The notes under the pieces were generated by a model. The model was not told the origin of the DNA and did no database searches. It saw nothing but the letters and a program-made list of their open reading frames with translations. Position numbers and translations under genes: made by a program. From an uncultured Pseudodesulfovibrio sp. (GTDB lineage: Bacteria; Desulfobacterota; Desulfovibrionia; Desulfovibrionales; Desulfovibrionaceae), in NCBI GenBank assembly GCA_947259235.1, contig CAMYLL010000136.1, positions 1-7,124 on the forward strand: a stretch of DNA of 7,124 bases, given 5' to 3'. The stretch's first letter is position 1; every line of letters begins with the position of its first letter. Positions 1 to 5,915 of the stretch are shown here, in pieces.

Positions 1-1
1 G

Positions 2-265
2 TGCGGGTTCACCAAGAAGGAAAGCGGGTGGACCCTGCACAGCAACCGCCATGAACGGTTTCACCGCATGTACGTCGAGCACACGGGTTTTCAGCCCCCC
101 AACCAGCATGGGTCCGTGGAAGCCTTCCAGAAGGCCGCACAGGACATGGTTGGGGACGAATGGCCCAGGCTCGACGCCGAAGCCCGTGACGACATCGAAG
201 TCACTGCCGGCCATTCCCCCGGCCGTCGTGACGTGTCCGATGCCTACCTTGGCAGCAGCCATTGA
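2..265 (+). CDS. Tyrosine recombinase (integrase), C-terminal end, 5' partial
   Basis: This is the last 87 residues of a site-specific tyrosine recombinase whose start lies left of the window; the open frame reaches the first bases. Such enzymes insert and excise mobile elements at att sites. Visible are a box-II-like HSNRHERF (HxxR plus following His, residues 15-22 of the fragment) and, about 55 residues later, a GHSPGRRDVSDAYLG block. That block holds the GH motif and the probable nucleophilic Tyr. The long spacer between the two boxes, with a TGF-PP stretch, fits the Integrase_1-like branch (HxLRHxxAQ...LTGxxxP...LGHxRxxxTxxYLG) rather than the short-spacer XerC/D type. The N-terminal domain and first catalytic Arg are not visible. 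A terminator follows directly, and the gene points at the truncated yifB about 280 bp away, as expected for an integrase beside its attachment site. Family assignment rests on motif recognition only. Confidence 0.7.
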   Translation, partial: CGFTKKESGWTLHSNRHERFHRMYVEHTGFQPPNQHGSVEAFQKAAQDMVGDEWPRLDAEARDDIEVTAGHSPGRRDVSDAYLGSSH

Positions 266-268
266 CAG

Positions 269-290
269 AACCCCGCTTCGGCGGGGTTTT
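269..290 (+). terminator. Intrinsic terminator of the integrase gene
   Basis: A perfect 6-bp GC stem (CCCCGC/GCGGGG) with a very stable TTCG tetraloop is followed by TTTT and preceded by AA. It begins three bases after the integrase stop codon. This is a textbook Rho-independent terminator, and its A-rich 5' side could also let it work on the other strand. Confidence 0.9.
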
Positions 291-304
291 CCTGTTGGGC
301 GTGA

Positions 305-354
305 GGTTCCATGGAGGAGACACGTCGCCAGCGACGTGTCTCCTCCATGGAACC
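305..354. repeat. Perfect 24-bp inverted repeat with 2-nt spacer
   Basis: Bases 305-328 are the exact reverse complement of 331-354, separated only by CA. The arm begins GGTTCCATGGAGGAGACACG. There is no T-run after it, and a proper terminator lies just upstream, so a simple terminator role is unlikely. Long perfect palindromes with almost no spacer tend to be unstable in bacterial chromosomes. One kept here, between an integrase and its presumed att site, suggests recent origin or a DNA-level role such as a recombinase site or a folded single-strand structure. The role is inference; the repeat itself is read directly. Confidence 0.95.
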
Positions 355-397
355 GTCCTTTCCTCCAGTCGGCTTGAGGCCGACAGGAGGGAAGGAC
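355..397. repeat. Second, imperfect 19-bp inverted repeat abutting the first
   Basis: Bases 355-373 pair with 379-397 around the 5-nt loop TTGAG. Of 19 positions 17 are Watson-Crick, one is a T-G wobble and one is an A-A mismatch. It starts on the base after the perfect palindrome ends, so the two could form a double cruciform or tandem hairpins. Both carry TCCTCC/GGAGGA-type sequence in their arms. No gene is seen here; the short frames that cross it are by-products of the palindromes. Confidence 0.85.
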
Positions 398-544
398 TAT
401 CGCCAAATGAGGAACGTTACCTGGGAACGAATAGGGACAGAGGGAAAGTAGGTTGGCAGTTTGCTCGACATATAAGACTATAAAAAACGACATGTTATCG
501 CTTCGCAATGTGACCAACTTAATGTTGTCCAAATAATAATATAA

Positions 545-1603
545 TTAGGGGTTCATAGCCGCCACCAGCATGACATCCGCCGGGTATTTGAGTGAGACCA
601 GGGAACGGGAGATGGAGACCTCGCCGTCCTCAAGGGGCTGGCGCAGGACTTCGAGCACGGACTTCTTGAACTCGGGCATTTCGTCCAGGAAAAGAACGCC
701 CCGGTGGGCCAGGGAGGTCTCGCCCGGCTGGGGGTAGCGGCCGCCGCCGATGAGGCCCACGTCCGATATGGTGTGATGCGGGGTACGAAAAGGGCGCGAG
801 ACCATGAGAGCGTGCCCCTTGGGCAGCCGACCGGCCACGGAGTATATCTTGGTCACCTCCAGGGCCTCCTCGAAGCGCAGCGGGGGCAGCACCGTGGGGA
901 TGCGCTTGGCGAGCATGGTCTTTCCCGAGCCGGGCGGACCGATGAAGAGCAGGTTATGCCCGCCCGCCGCCGCGATCTCGATGGCGCGCTTGGCGTGTTC
1001 CTGGCCCTTGACCTCGGCGAAATCGCTCAGGAAGGTCTGGCGCTCGGCCCAGAGGGTGTCGATGGCCACCGAGGCCGGCTCGACGACCTCCTCGCCCAGG
1101 AGCAGGCGGACCGCCTGGCCCAGGTCCTCCACACCGAAGACCGGAACATCCTTGACCACCGCGCCCTCACGGCCGTTGGCTGCCGGAACCACGATGCCCG
1201 CAGCGCGGCCGTCGCGCGCCGCCAGGGCCAGGGGAAGCACCCCGGGCACGGGCTTGAGCCCGCCCGTCAGGGACAGCTCGCCCGCCATGAACCAGCCGTC
1301 CACCCGCTCCTGGGGAATGATTCCCATGCCGCAGAGGATGCCCACGGCCAGGGGCAGGTCATAGGCGCTGCCCGCCTTGCGCACGTCGGCAGGAGCGAGG
1401 TTGACCGTGATCCGGGCGGGGGGAACCTTGAACCCGCAGTTCTTGAGAGCGGAAAAGACGCGCTCCTTGGATTCCTTGACCGCGCCCTCGGCCAGGCCGA
1501 CCATGGTGAAGCAGGGCATGCCGGAACGGGAAAAATCGACTTCGAGTTCGACCTTGAAGGCGTCGATGCCCATAAGGGCGGCGCAGGAGACTTTGGCGAT
1601 CAT
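545..1603 (-). pseudogene. yifB: YifB/ComM-family AAA+ ATPase, 3'-truncated
   Basis: This encodes 352 residues of a YifB/ComM protein, normally about 500-510 aa. ComM is a hexameric AAA+ helicase that helps branch migration during natural transformation; in other bacteria the role of YifB is less clear. Residues 1-170 form the N-terminal ChlI-like domain ([16 protein letters not shown], then [20 protein letters not shown]). Residues about 190-352 form the Mg-chelatase-type ATPase, with Walker A GPPGSGKT at 222-229, RTPHHTISD at 273-281 and Walker B VLFLDE at 303-308. The reading stops after VAAMNP, just where intact members continue with a Cys-containing CPCGYYGD-type segment. The rest of the ATPase and the C-terminal domain are therefore missing, and activity is unlikely. 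The start is the normal family start (MIAKV). Upstream on its strand is a TATAAT, so the fragment may still be transcribed. Confidence 0.93.
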
Positions 1604-1645
1604 GGAGAGTCCAGTGAGATGTTTTAGATTATGGATTCGATTAGT

Positions 1646-1674
1646 ATTATACGTTTCAGATATTCGGAATCATG
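1646..1674 (-). promoter_or_regulatory. Possible promoter of yifB
   Basis: On the minus strand a perfect TATAAT (bases 1651 down to 1646) lies about 43 bases before the yifB ATG. A poor -35 candidate, ATGATT, sits at 1674-1669 with 17 bp spacing. Only the -10 box is convincing, and the DNA here is AT-rich, which makes chance matches common. Confidence 0.35.
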
Positions 1675-1702
1675 TAAACACCAAGTCACTACTTCCACAA
1701 AT

Positions 1703-1774
1703 TCACACGGTCTTTGAGTTCCTTACCACCGCGTTCTCCCGGTCGCTGGCCGCCGAAACCACGATGCCCGCAGC
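1703..1774 (-). pseudogene. Remnant of a second, diverged yifB copy
   Basis: Bases 1726-1774 match 1156-1204, inside the truncated yifB, at 42 of 49 positions with no gap and in the same orientation. Read on the minus strand the remnant gives AGIVVSAASDRENAVV, against [16 protein letters not shown] at residues 135-150 of the yifB fragment, and then a TGA at 1705-1703. At 86% identity it is not a fresh copy of the neighbouring gene. It could be debris of a second yifB allele left by recombination, or yifB sequence carried in by a mobile element. Similarity fades at both edges into AT-rich DNA with no other recognisable content. Confidence 0.75.
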
Positions 1775-1857
1775 TGATCGGCGCAGCCAATAGCACATAG
1801 CCTTTTTATTCAAAAGTTTGTACATTACCCCCACGTTTTGATTCAACTACAGCCTCC

Positions 1858-3297
1858 ATGCGTTCAACATCTAAAAAAAGGCTGATGATATCCATGTCCT
1901 TTGTCCTTTTAGTCAATACCGCCTTCAAGACATCCGATCGCAACGAATTTTTTCAATTAAGTCCGCCGCTGGGCCTTCTGGCCATTTCCGCCGCTCTGGA
2001 AGAAGCCGGCATCTCGGTTGAACTCATTGATCCGCAAATTTCTGAAGACTATGAAAACCAGGTGCGCGAAGCGGTTGCAAGACGCCCGTTCTTTGTGGGC
2101 ATGACAACCTTCATGGGGCCCAACATATTGAACGCGCAAAACCTGACCAACCTGGTTCACGACTGCGACAGCGACGTTCCGGTCATCTGGGGCGGCCCCC
2201 TCGCGACGTCTTCGCCCGATCTGTGTTTTGACCAGTCAACGGTGGATTACATCGTGCTGGGAATGGGCGAGGACACTGTCGTCGCCCTGGTGGACACACT
2301 GAAAAATGGCGGCGATCCCGGCTCTTTGCCCCACGTCCTGGGCAAGGGCTTTCAAGAGCTTGCGCCCAAAACCGTGTACTCGTTTTCGGGCGATCTCGAC
2401 GCGCTGCCCTTCCCCTCGCTTCACAAGTGGGACGAGGGCATCCGGCGGCTGGGAATCGTCCCGATCCTCTCGTCCAGAGGATGTCCGAGGAACTGCGCCT
2501 TTTGCTACAACAACACCTTCATCGGCAGAAAGTGCTGGTATGGACGCTCACCGGACAGCATCCTTTCAGAAATGGAGCACTGGGCCGACCGCCATGGAAT
2601 CCGCAAGTTCTATTTCGTGGACGACAACTTCCTGGTGCACACCAAGCGGGCAATCGAGATCCTTGACCGGTGCAGGGACAAGGGCTTCGTCATCGATCAG
2701 GTTCTTGGCCATCTCATCGACTTTACTCCAGAGATACTAGATCATATCGACGAGAGCATAGGTCATGTCGGCTTCTCCGTCGAATCGGCGTCCGACAAGA
2801 TCCAGTCCCTGCTGAACAAGAAGCTGGACATGGGCAAGGTCATGGATTTCGTGAAGCTGATGACCAGCAAGGGTATCTCGAAAATAACCACAAACTTCAT
2901 GTTCGGCCTACCCACCGAAACCGAGGAGGACATTCAGGCCAACATCGACGCGGCCCTGGCCCTTCGCACCATCAATGAAAAGATCCGCATCATTCCGTAT
3001 GTCTACACTCCGCAGCCCGGCGACGACATCGTATCCAAGTTCGATTGGCGCAAGGATATCTACTTCTCCCTCGACAACCTGTCCTACATCGACATGGCTC
3101 CCAACCGGTCCAATGTGCTGCTGCCGGAGATTCGCCCGTGGATGAACGACGACGACATCCAGTTCTATCTCGATTTCGTCCTGACATGGTTCTACCACTT
3201 CGACTACATCGTCAGAGCCGACCAGGGGGACGTTTTAAAGCATGGCCTGGAGAACCCGCGAGTGGCGAAACTCTTCCGCGAGGTCCCGATGCCCTAG
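1858..3297 (+). CDS. Cobalamin-binding-domain radical SAM protein
   Basis: A 479-aa protein of the B12-binding radical SAM superfamily: it would hold a [4Fe-4S] cluster that cleaves S-adenosylmethionine and probably uses a cobalamin cofactor. Many relatives are methyltransferases or ring-forming enzymes; the substrate here is unknown. Residues about 14-150 form the B12-binding-like Rossmann domain (PPLGLLAISAALEEAG at 36-51, IWGGPLATSSPD at 110-121). The DxHxxG base-on histidine motif is absent, as in many of this group. The radical SAM core follows, with CPRNCAFC (C209, C213, C216), FYFVDDNF at 251-258, GFSVESASD at 305-313 and FGLPTETEED at 349-358. The longest start is given, but no good Shine-Dalgarno precedes it. 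Met10 (1885) or Met13 (1894), just before the first beta strand, are equally or more likely starts. The gene stands alone on its strand and is less GC-rich than yifB, so it may be acquired. Confidence 0.93.
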   Translation: MRSTSKKRLMISMSFVLLVNTAFKTSDRNEFFQLSPPLGLLAISAALEEAGISVELIDPQISEDYENQVREAVARRPFFVGMTTFMGPNILNAQNLTNLVHDCDSDVPVIWGGPLATSSPDLCFDQSTVDYIVLGMGEDTVVALVDTLKNGGDPGSLPHVLGKGFQELAPKTVYSFSGDLDALPFPSLHKWDEGIRRLGIVPILSSRGCPRNCAFCYNNTFIGRKCWYGRSPDSILSEMEHWADRHGIRKFYFVDDNFLVHTKRAIEILDRCRDKGFVIDQVLGHLIDFTPEILDHIDESIGHVGFSVESASDKIQSLLNKKLDMGKVMDFVKLMTSKGISKITTNFMFGLPTETEEDIQANIDAALALRTINEKIRIIPYVYTPQPGDDIVSKFDWRKDIYFSLDNLSYIDMAPNRSNVLLPEIRPWMNDDDIQFYLDFVLTWFYHFDYIVRADQGDVLKHGLENPRVAKLFREVPMP

Positions 3298-3326
3298 GGG
3301 GGCGCGGGGGACGCCCGGCGACAGGG

Positions 3327-4088
3327 TCACCCCCCGGATTGGTCGGTATCGGCGGCGGACAGCGGCTCGCCCTGGCTGAAATCGCAGGGGAACGCGGCGG
3401 CGCATTCCTTTCCGTCGATCTTTTCCCCGCGCACGTAATTGTAGACGTTGATGTCATGGACGTTTTGCAGCCACAGCGGGGTCGTCTCCGCCTGGAGCAC
3501 GGGCGCCACATCGTGGATGGACGGATGGTCCACCCAGAAGACGGTGTGCGGCGATTCACGGCGCTCCAGCAGGCTGACAAAGGCGTTGGTCACGTCCCTG
3601 AAAGCGTAGAAATCCCCCTGATAGCACTGCAACCCGTTGGGAAAATTGATATAGACCGCATCGTCGGGCTTGAGGCTGTCCTCGGCGAGCGTGCCCACGA
3701 CCTCGTGAAGACACCGAACGAATCCGGTGGACAGGGCGTCGTCGTTGTCCAGCCGTGTCGTCAGGAACCAGGGCGCGTCCGGCGCCAGGGCGCGCATCCT
3801 GTCCACCACCGTCGGCATGATGGTGTCGTATGCGCCGCAAAACACCGGAACGAAGTTGCGGTACTTGGCGTATATCCTGATGAGAGGGATAAAATGCTCC
3901 GGCGTCTGCTCGTCGAAGAGCACCAGCCATGTAAATTCCTGCTTATGCTGTGCCTGAACCGTCGGAAAGCAGAACTTCTGAAACATTTCAAACCGCAGTG
4001 AAAGCCAGGTGTCGTTGAGGCGAGCCGGAAAATCAATGGGATAGATGTTCACATTGAAACGCGTGATGATGAAATGACTGAAGGTCAT
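3327..4088 (-). CDS. Putative glycosyltransferase (rhamnosyltransferase-like family)
   Basis: A 253-aa cytosolic protein resembling the putative rhamnosyl transferase family (Rhamno_tran). Such enzymes have a GT-A-like fold and are thought to add sugars to surface polysaccharides or protein; the donor sugar is not proven. Visible marks are the N-terminal FSHFIITRFNV, WLVLFDEQTP at 54-63, and TRLDNDDALS at 111-120. The last has the DNDD in the place of a metal/nucleotide-sugar-binding acidic motif. VFWVDHPSIHD at 183-193 is also typical. Length fits the family. The start at 4088 is chosen because GGAGAG (4098-4093) lies 4 bases upstream; the longer frame to 4145 has no ribosome binding site. 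It is convergent with the radical SAM gene, 29 bases apart, with no clear terminator in the G-rich gap. Whether the two genes act together cannot be told. Confidence 0.85.
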   Translation of the reverse strand: MTFSHFIITRFNVNIYPIDFPARLNDTWLSLRFEMFQKFCFPTVQAQHKQEFTWLVLFDEQTPEHFIPLIRIYAKYRNFVPVFCGAYDTIMPTVVDRMRALAPDAPWFLTTRLDNDDALSTGFVRCLHEVVGTLAEDSLKPDDAVYINFPNGLQCYQGDFYAFRDVTNAFVSLLERRESPHTVFWVDHPSIHDVAPVLQAETTPLWLQNVHDINVYNYVRGEKIDGKECAAAFPCDFSQGEPLSAADTDQSGG

Positions 4089-4302
4089 ACTGCTCTCCGA
4101 AACTGAAGCAAAAGGTATTGCGCGGATGAAACCGGACATCAGCAAAGTTTATGACACGCAACGCTATTCCATTTCACACCCAGCGTAAAGATCAGGGACG
4201 CCAGCCACCGTTCCTCGCAGACCTGCGCGATTTGTCCGGCCAAACATCAACCACCCTTGGAACCTCGCAATAGTACCGTGCACCCTCCCTCTTACGTGGC
4301 GT

Positions 4303-4335
4303 TTGACCCTTTAGACTTTTGCCACACCCTATGAT
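4303..4335 (+). promoter_or_regulatory. Possible promoter of the envelope operon
   Basis: In the 316 bases between the glycosyltransferase start and the next gene, the only likely promoter is TTGACC (4303-4308) with TATGAT (4330-4335). The 21-bp spacing is longer than ideal. The segment TTGACC-CTT-TAGACTTTT also occurs, with TC in place of CTT, at the promoter near 5596, which supports a regulatory role. In the rest of the stretch (4089-4302) I see no gene, RNA or repeat. Confidence 0.4.
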
Positions 4336-4349
4336 AGATACTGCCTGCG

Positions 4350-4376
4350 AGTGGCGGTGGTCGCCGCCGTTTTTTT
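4350..4376 (+). terminator. Terminator-like hairpin in the leader before the secreted protein gene
   Basis: GGCGG (4353-4357) pairs with CCGCC (4364-4368) around a 6-base loop. The stem extends to 8 bp with one A-T and two wobble pairs, and is followed by seven T (4370-4376). It lies downstream of the possible promoter and 28 bases before the ATG. It may stop read-through from upstream or act as an attenuator for the operon; the sequence does not decide between these. Confidence 0.5.
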
Positions 4377-4404
4377 CGCGCCACCAGTCTTTCCCGGAGG
4401 ACCG

Positions 4405-5055
4405 ATGCGGACCATATTTCTGACCCTGTTGCTCGTGCTCGCCATGACGGCTCCAGGCTTGGCGCTCGACACCTATTCCGACACCGAGCCCGCTCCGCAG
4501 GCGGCCGAACCGAACGCGGCCGAGCCAGCCCGGGAACAGGCGGACGAACAGGCGGACGAAGAAGCGGCCGCCGAGGATCAGGTGGCGCCGGACCAGACAG
4601 CGGCCGAGCCGGAGATGACCGAGGAACAGGCCCGCGATGACGCCGAAACCCTTGGCCCCAAAGGCGATATCAGCGTCATCAACGACGACCTGCGTCTGGA
4701 GCCCGTCGGCACCATGATCATGCGCGACGGCTCGACCTATGAAATCACCGAACTGATCAAGCTCGACAAGTACCTCATCTACATCGTCGGCAAGCTCAAC
4801 GGCCGCTCGTCCACCGTCATCAGCCTCACCCGACTGAGCGATCTGCAGCTCTGGGGCTCGATCCAGTTCAAGGATCCCAAAGCCTTCACCATCGTCAGCA
4901 GGAACAAGAAGGAGCTCTTCTTCTCCGACGCCCGCCTTTACCTGGGCTCGGACAGCGCCACCACCTACACCTTCATCAGCACCAACCCCAACAATTTCCA
5001 ACCGGTGACCATTGAGGTGCAGAAGAAGAACGTCCAGGCCATCACCATCAAATGA
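4405..5055 (+). CDS. Secreted Ala/Glu-rich protein of unknown function
   Basis: A 216-aa exported protein I do not recognise. Residues 1-20 are a Sec signal peptide (MRTIFLTLLLVLAMTAPGLA) with a likely cleavage after GLA. Residues about 22-82 are low-complexity, rich in Ala, Glu, Asp, Gln and Pro, including EQADEQADEEAAAED; this is probably a disordered acidic linker. Residues about 87-216 look like a compact beta-rich domain (TMIMRDGSTYEITELIKLDKY...LYIVGKLNGRSS style strands, ending VQAITIK). There are no Cys residues and no membrane segment after the signal, so it should be free in the periplasm or loosely attached. Start 4405 is set by GGAGG at 4396-4400 and by the signal peptide; the longer frame from 4351 would mask it. 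The lipoprotein gene begins 20 bases downstream, so the two form an operon. Confidence 0.88.
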   Translation: MRTIFLTLLLVLAMTAPGLALDTYSDTEPAPQAAEPNAAEPAREQADEQADEEAAAEDQVAPDQTAAEPEMTEEQARDDAETLGPKGDISVINDDLRLEPVGTMIMRDGSTYEITELIKLDKYLIYIVGKLNGRSSTVISLTRLSDLQLWGSIQFKDPKAFTIVSRNKKELFFSDARLYLGSDSATTYTFISTNPNNFQPVTIEVQKKNVQAITIK

Positions 5056-5075
5056 CCACGCCAAAGGAATACCGC

Positions 5076-5465
5076 ATGAAGACCATCACCCGCGCCGCAA
5101 CCACCATTCTCCTGTGCGCCATGCTCCTGTGCTCCGCCGGATGCGGAGCTCTCATCATCGGCGGCGCGGCAGCCGCAGGAACGTACGTCTATCTCGACGG
5201 CCAGGCCAAAGGGACCTATGACGCCACCCTGCAAAAGAGCCTCGACGCCGGTCTGGCGGCCTGCAAATCCCTGGGCATCCCGGTGACCAGCCAGAGCATG
5301 GACGGCGCTTCCGCAAAGATCGTGGGCAAGCTCTCGGGCGATACCGTTTACATCACCATGCATCTGGTGGGCGACAACCTGACGGAGATATCCGTGCGCG
5401 TGGGACTCTTCGGCAACGAATCCGCCTCCCGCCGCATCCACGCCGCCATCGCCGACCGCCTCTAG
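5076..5465 (+). CDS. DUF3568-like lipoprotein
   Basis: A 129-aa lipoprotein resembling DUF3568-family proteins, whose function is unknown. Residues 1-23 are a lipoprotein signal with lipobox SAGC and lipidated Cys23. A Gly/Ala-rich stretch (GALIIGGAAAAG, 24-35) follows, then TYVYLDGQAKGTYDATL and GDNLTEISVRVGLFGNESAS...RIHAAI, which are the recognisable family features. Residue 24 is Gly rather than Asp, so the lipoprotein is probably sent to the outer membrane if E. coli-like sorting applies. Start 5076 is preferred: AAAGGA is 7 bases upstream and the signal peptide starts here. A possible ATG at 5052 overlaps the previous stop as ATGA, but would add eight residues in front of the signal. 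Likely co-transcribed with the secreted protein gene upstream. Confidence 0.88.
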   Translation: MKTITRAATTILLCAMLLCSAGCGALIIGGAAAAGTYVYLDGQAKGTYDATLQKSLDAGLAACKSLGIPVTSQSMDGASAKIVGKLSGDTVYITMHLVGDNLTEISVRVGLFGNESASRRIHAAIADRL

Positions 5466-5506
5466 GCCGACGGCCCGGAACCGCTCCACCCCCCACCGCA
5501 CACAAA

Positions 5507-5527
5507 CCCGGACGGTCGCCGTCCGGG
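5507..5527 (+). terminator. Hairpin after the lipoprotein gene, likely terminator
   Basis: CCCGGACGG (5507-5515) and CCGTCCGGG (5519-5527) form a perfect 9-bp GC-rich stem with a TCG loop, 41 bases after the stop codon. There is no T-run after it, so it may instead be a transcript-stabilising 3' structure or need Rho. Confidence 0.5.
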
Positions 5528-5595
5528 ATCGTACAGCCATGTCCTGCCTCCGGTCCCGTACGGCGCCCCCCGGCAAAGAACATCCCACTACCCGC

Positions 5596-5624
5596 TTGAC
5601 CTCTAGACTTTTTCAAGATAGGGT
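5596..5624 (+). promoter_or_regulatory. Promoter of the small-protein/MerR-like operon
   Basis: TTGACC (5596-5601) and TAGGGT (5619-5624) are separated by 17 bp, a sound sigma-70-type arrangement giving a transcript start near 5631 and a leader of about 75 bases. The spacer contains TAGACTTTTT (5604-5613), shared with the sequence near 4312. A weaker alternative -10 is GATAAT at 5650-5655, without a good -35. Confidence 0.5.
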
Positions 5625-5665
5625 TTCGATAAGTTGCCCCTTGTTGTCTGATAATGAAATCAGTG

Positions 5666-5685
5666 GGTGACGATAGGTGACGATA
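5666..5685 (+). repeat. Tandem 10-bp direct repeat in the leader
   Basis: GGTGACGATA occurs twice head to tail (5666-5675, 5676-5685). The 10-bp period is about one helical turn, so a protein could contact both copies on the same DNA face. It lies about 20 bases before the start of the small gene, downstream of the predicted promoter, where a bound protein could block transcription. The MerR-like product encoded by the second gene of the operon is a natural candidate, but this is inference. Confidence 0.6.
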
Positions 5686-5705
5686 ACGGACGCAAGGGAG
5701 GCTGC

Positions 5706-5915
5706 ATGATACGGCTCATCTTTGACCCCTCGCCCCGAAAAACCACAGTCAGGCTCGGCTGGGAAACCGCCCGTCGCCCGGTCCGGTCCGTGGCTCCCTT
5801 CGCGCTGGTCTGGAACGACCGGCTACAAACCAGGCCCCGCCGCCTGCGGCTGATCACGCGCAGGGCCGGGCTCGTCACGTGCAGCACACATTTTCACCCA
5901 AGCCGGGAATCATGA
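5706..5915 (+). CDS. Small basic protein of unknown function (69 aa)
   Basis: A 69-residue protein I do not recognise, beginning MIRLIFDPSPRKTTVRLGWE. It is strongly basic: 14 Arg and one Lys against four acidic residues, with an RPRRLRLITRR cluster near residues 41-52. There is no signal peptide or membrane segment, so nucleic-acid binding or partner binding in the cytosol is conceivable. Support for a real gene: AGGGAGG lies 4 bases before ATG 5706, third codon positions are GC-rich like the neighbours, and the stop overlaps the next start as ATGA at 5912-5915, a sign of translational coupling. Against: no known homologue and a Cys/His-poor composition typical of chance GC-rich frames. It may serve mainly as a translated leader. 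Confidence 0.6.
   Translation: MIRLIFDPSPRKTTVRLGWETARRPVRSVAPFALVWNDRLQTRPRRLRLITRRAGLVTCSTHFHPSRES

Larger units (their letters stand above)
1..547. mobile_element. End of an integrative element inserted in yifB
   Basis: The integrase 3' end, its terminator, the paired palindromes and an AT-rich stretch (about 400-545) run straight into yifB, which breaks off after MNP and picks up a TAA from the AT-rich DNA. This layout of integrase, short non-coding interval and interrupted conserved gene is what an integrated island border looks like. The exact crossover cannot be fixed without the other end, but it must lie near 545-550, where yifB similarity stops. No att core repeat is visible because the matching end is outside the window. 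Related fact: comM/yifB is a known island site in Acinetobacter (AbaR type), but those elements use transposases rather than a tyrosine recombinase. Confidence 0.55.

Noticed and set aside
305..397. Retron or integron attC interpretation of the paired hairpins
   Set aside because: No reverse transcriptase or integron integrase is visible, and attC sites have imperfect stems with extrahelical bases, unlike the perfect first palindrome.
51..483. Short plus-strand frames across the integrase end and the palindromes
   Set aside because: They overlap the integrase frame, its terminator and the inverted repeats, and have no ribosome binding site or recognisable sequence.
492..530. Three loosely similar ATGTTATC/ATGTGACC/ATGTTGTCC words as integrase arm sites
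   Set aside because: The matches are too short and irregularly spaced to separate from chance in AT-rich DNA.
704..1627. A 307-aa open frame on the plus strand, opposite yifB
   Set aside because: It is antisense to a clear YifB reading frame in GC-rich DNA; its composition (His/Gly/Arg-rich, no motif) is that of a shadow frame.
3298..3326. Bidirectional terminator between the convergent genes
   Set aside because: Only a 5-bp GGGCG/CGCCC stem without a T-run can be drawn; the gap is G-rich but not a convincing terminator.
4158..4171. A TGG...TTGC sigma-54-like element on the minus strand before the glycosyltransferase
   Set aside because: The spacing between GG and GC is 9 bases instead of the required 10, so it should not be used by sigma-54.
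4192..5064. A 290-aa minus-strand frame opposite the secreted protein gene
   Set aside because: The plus strand has a signal peptide, ribosome binding site and operon partner; the minus frame is repetitive Gly/Val/Arg shadow sequence.
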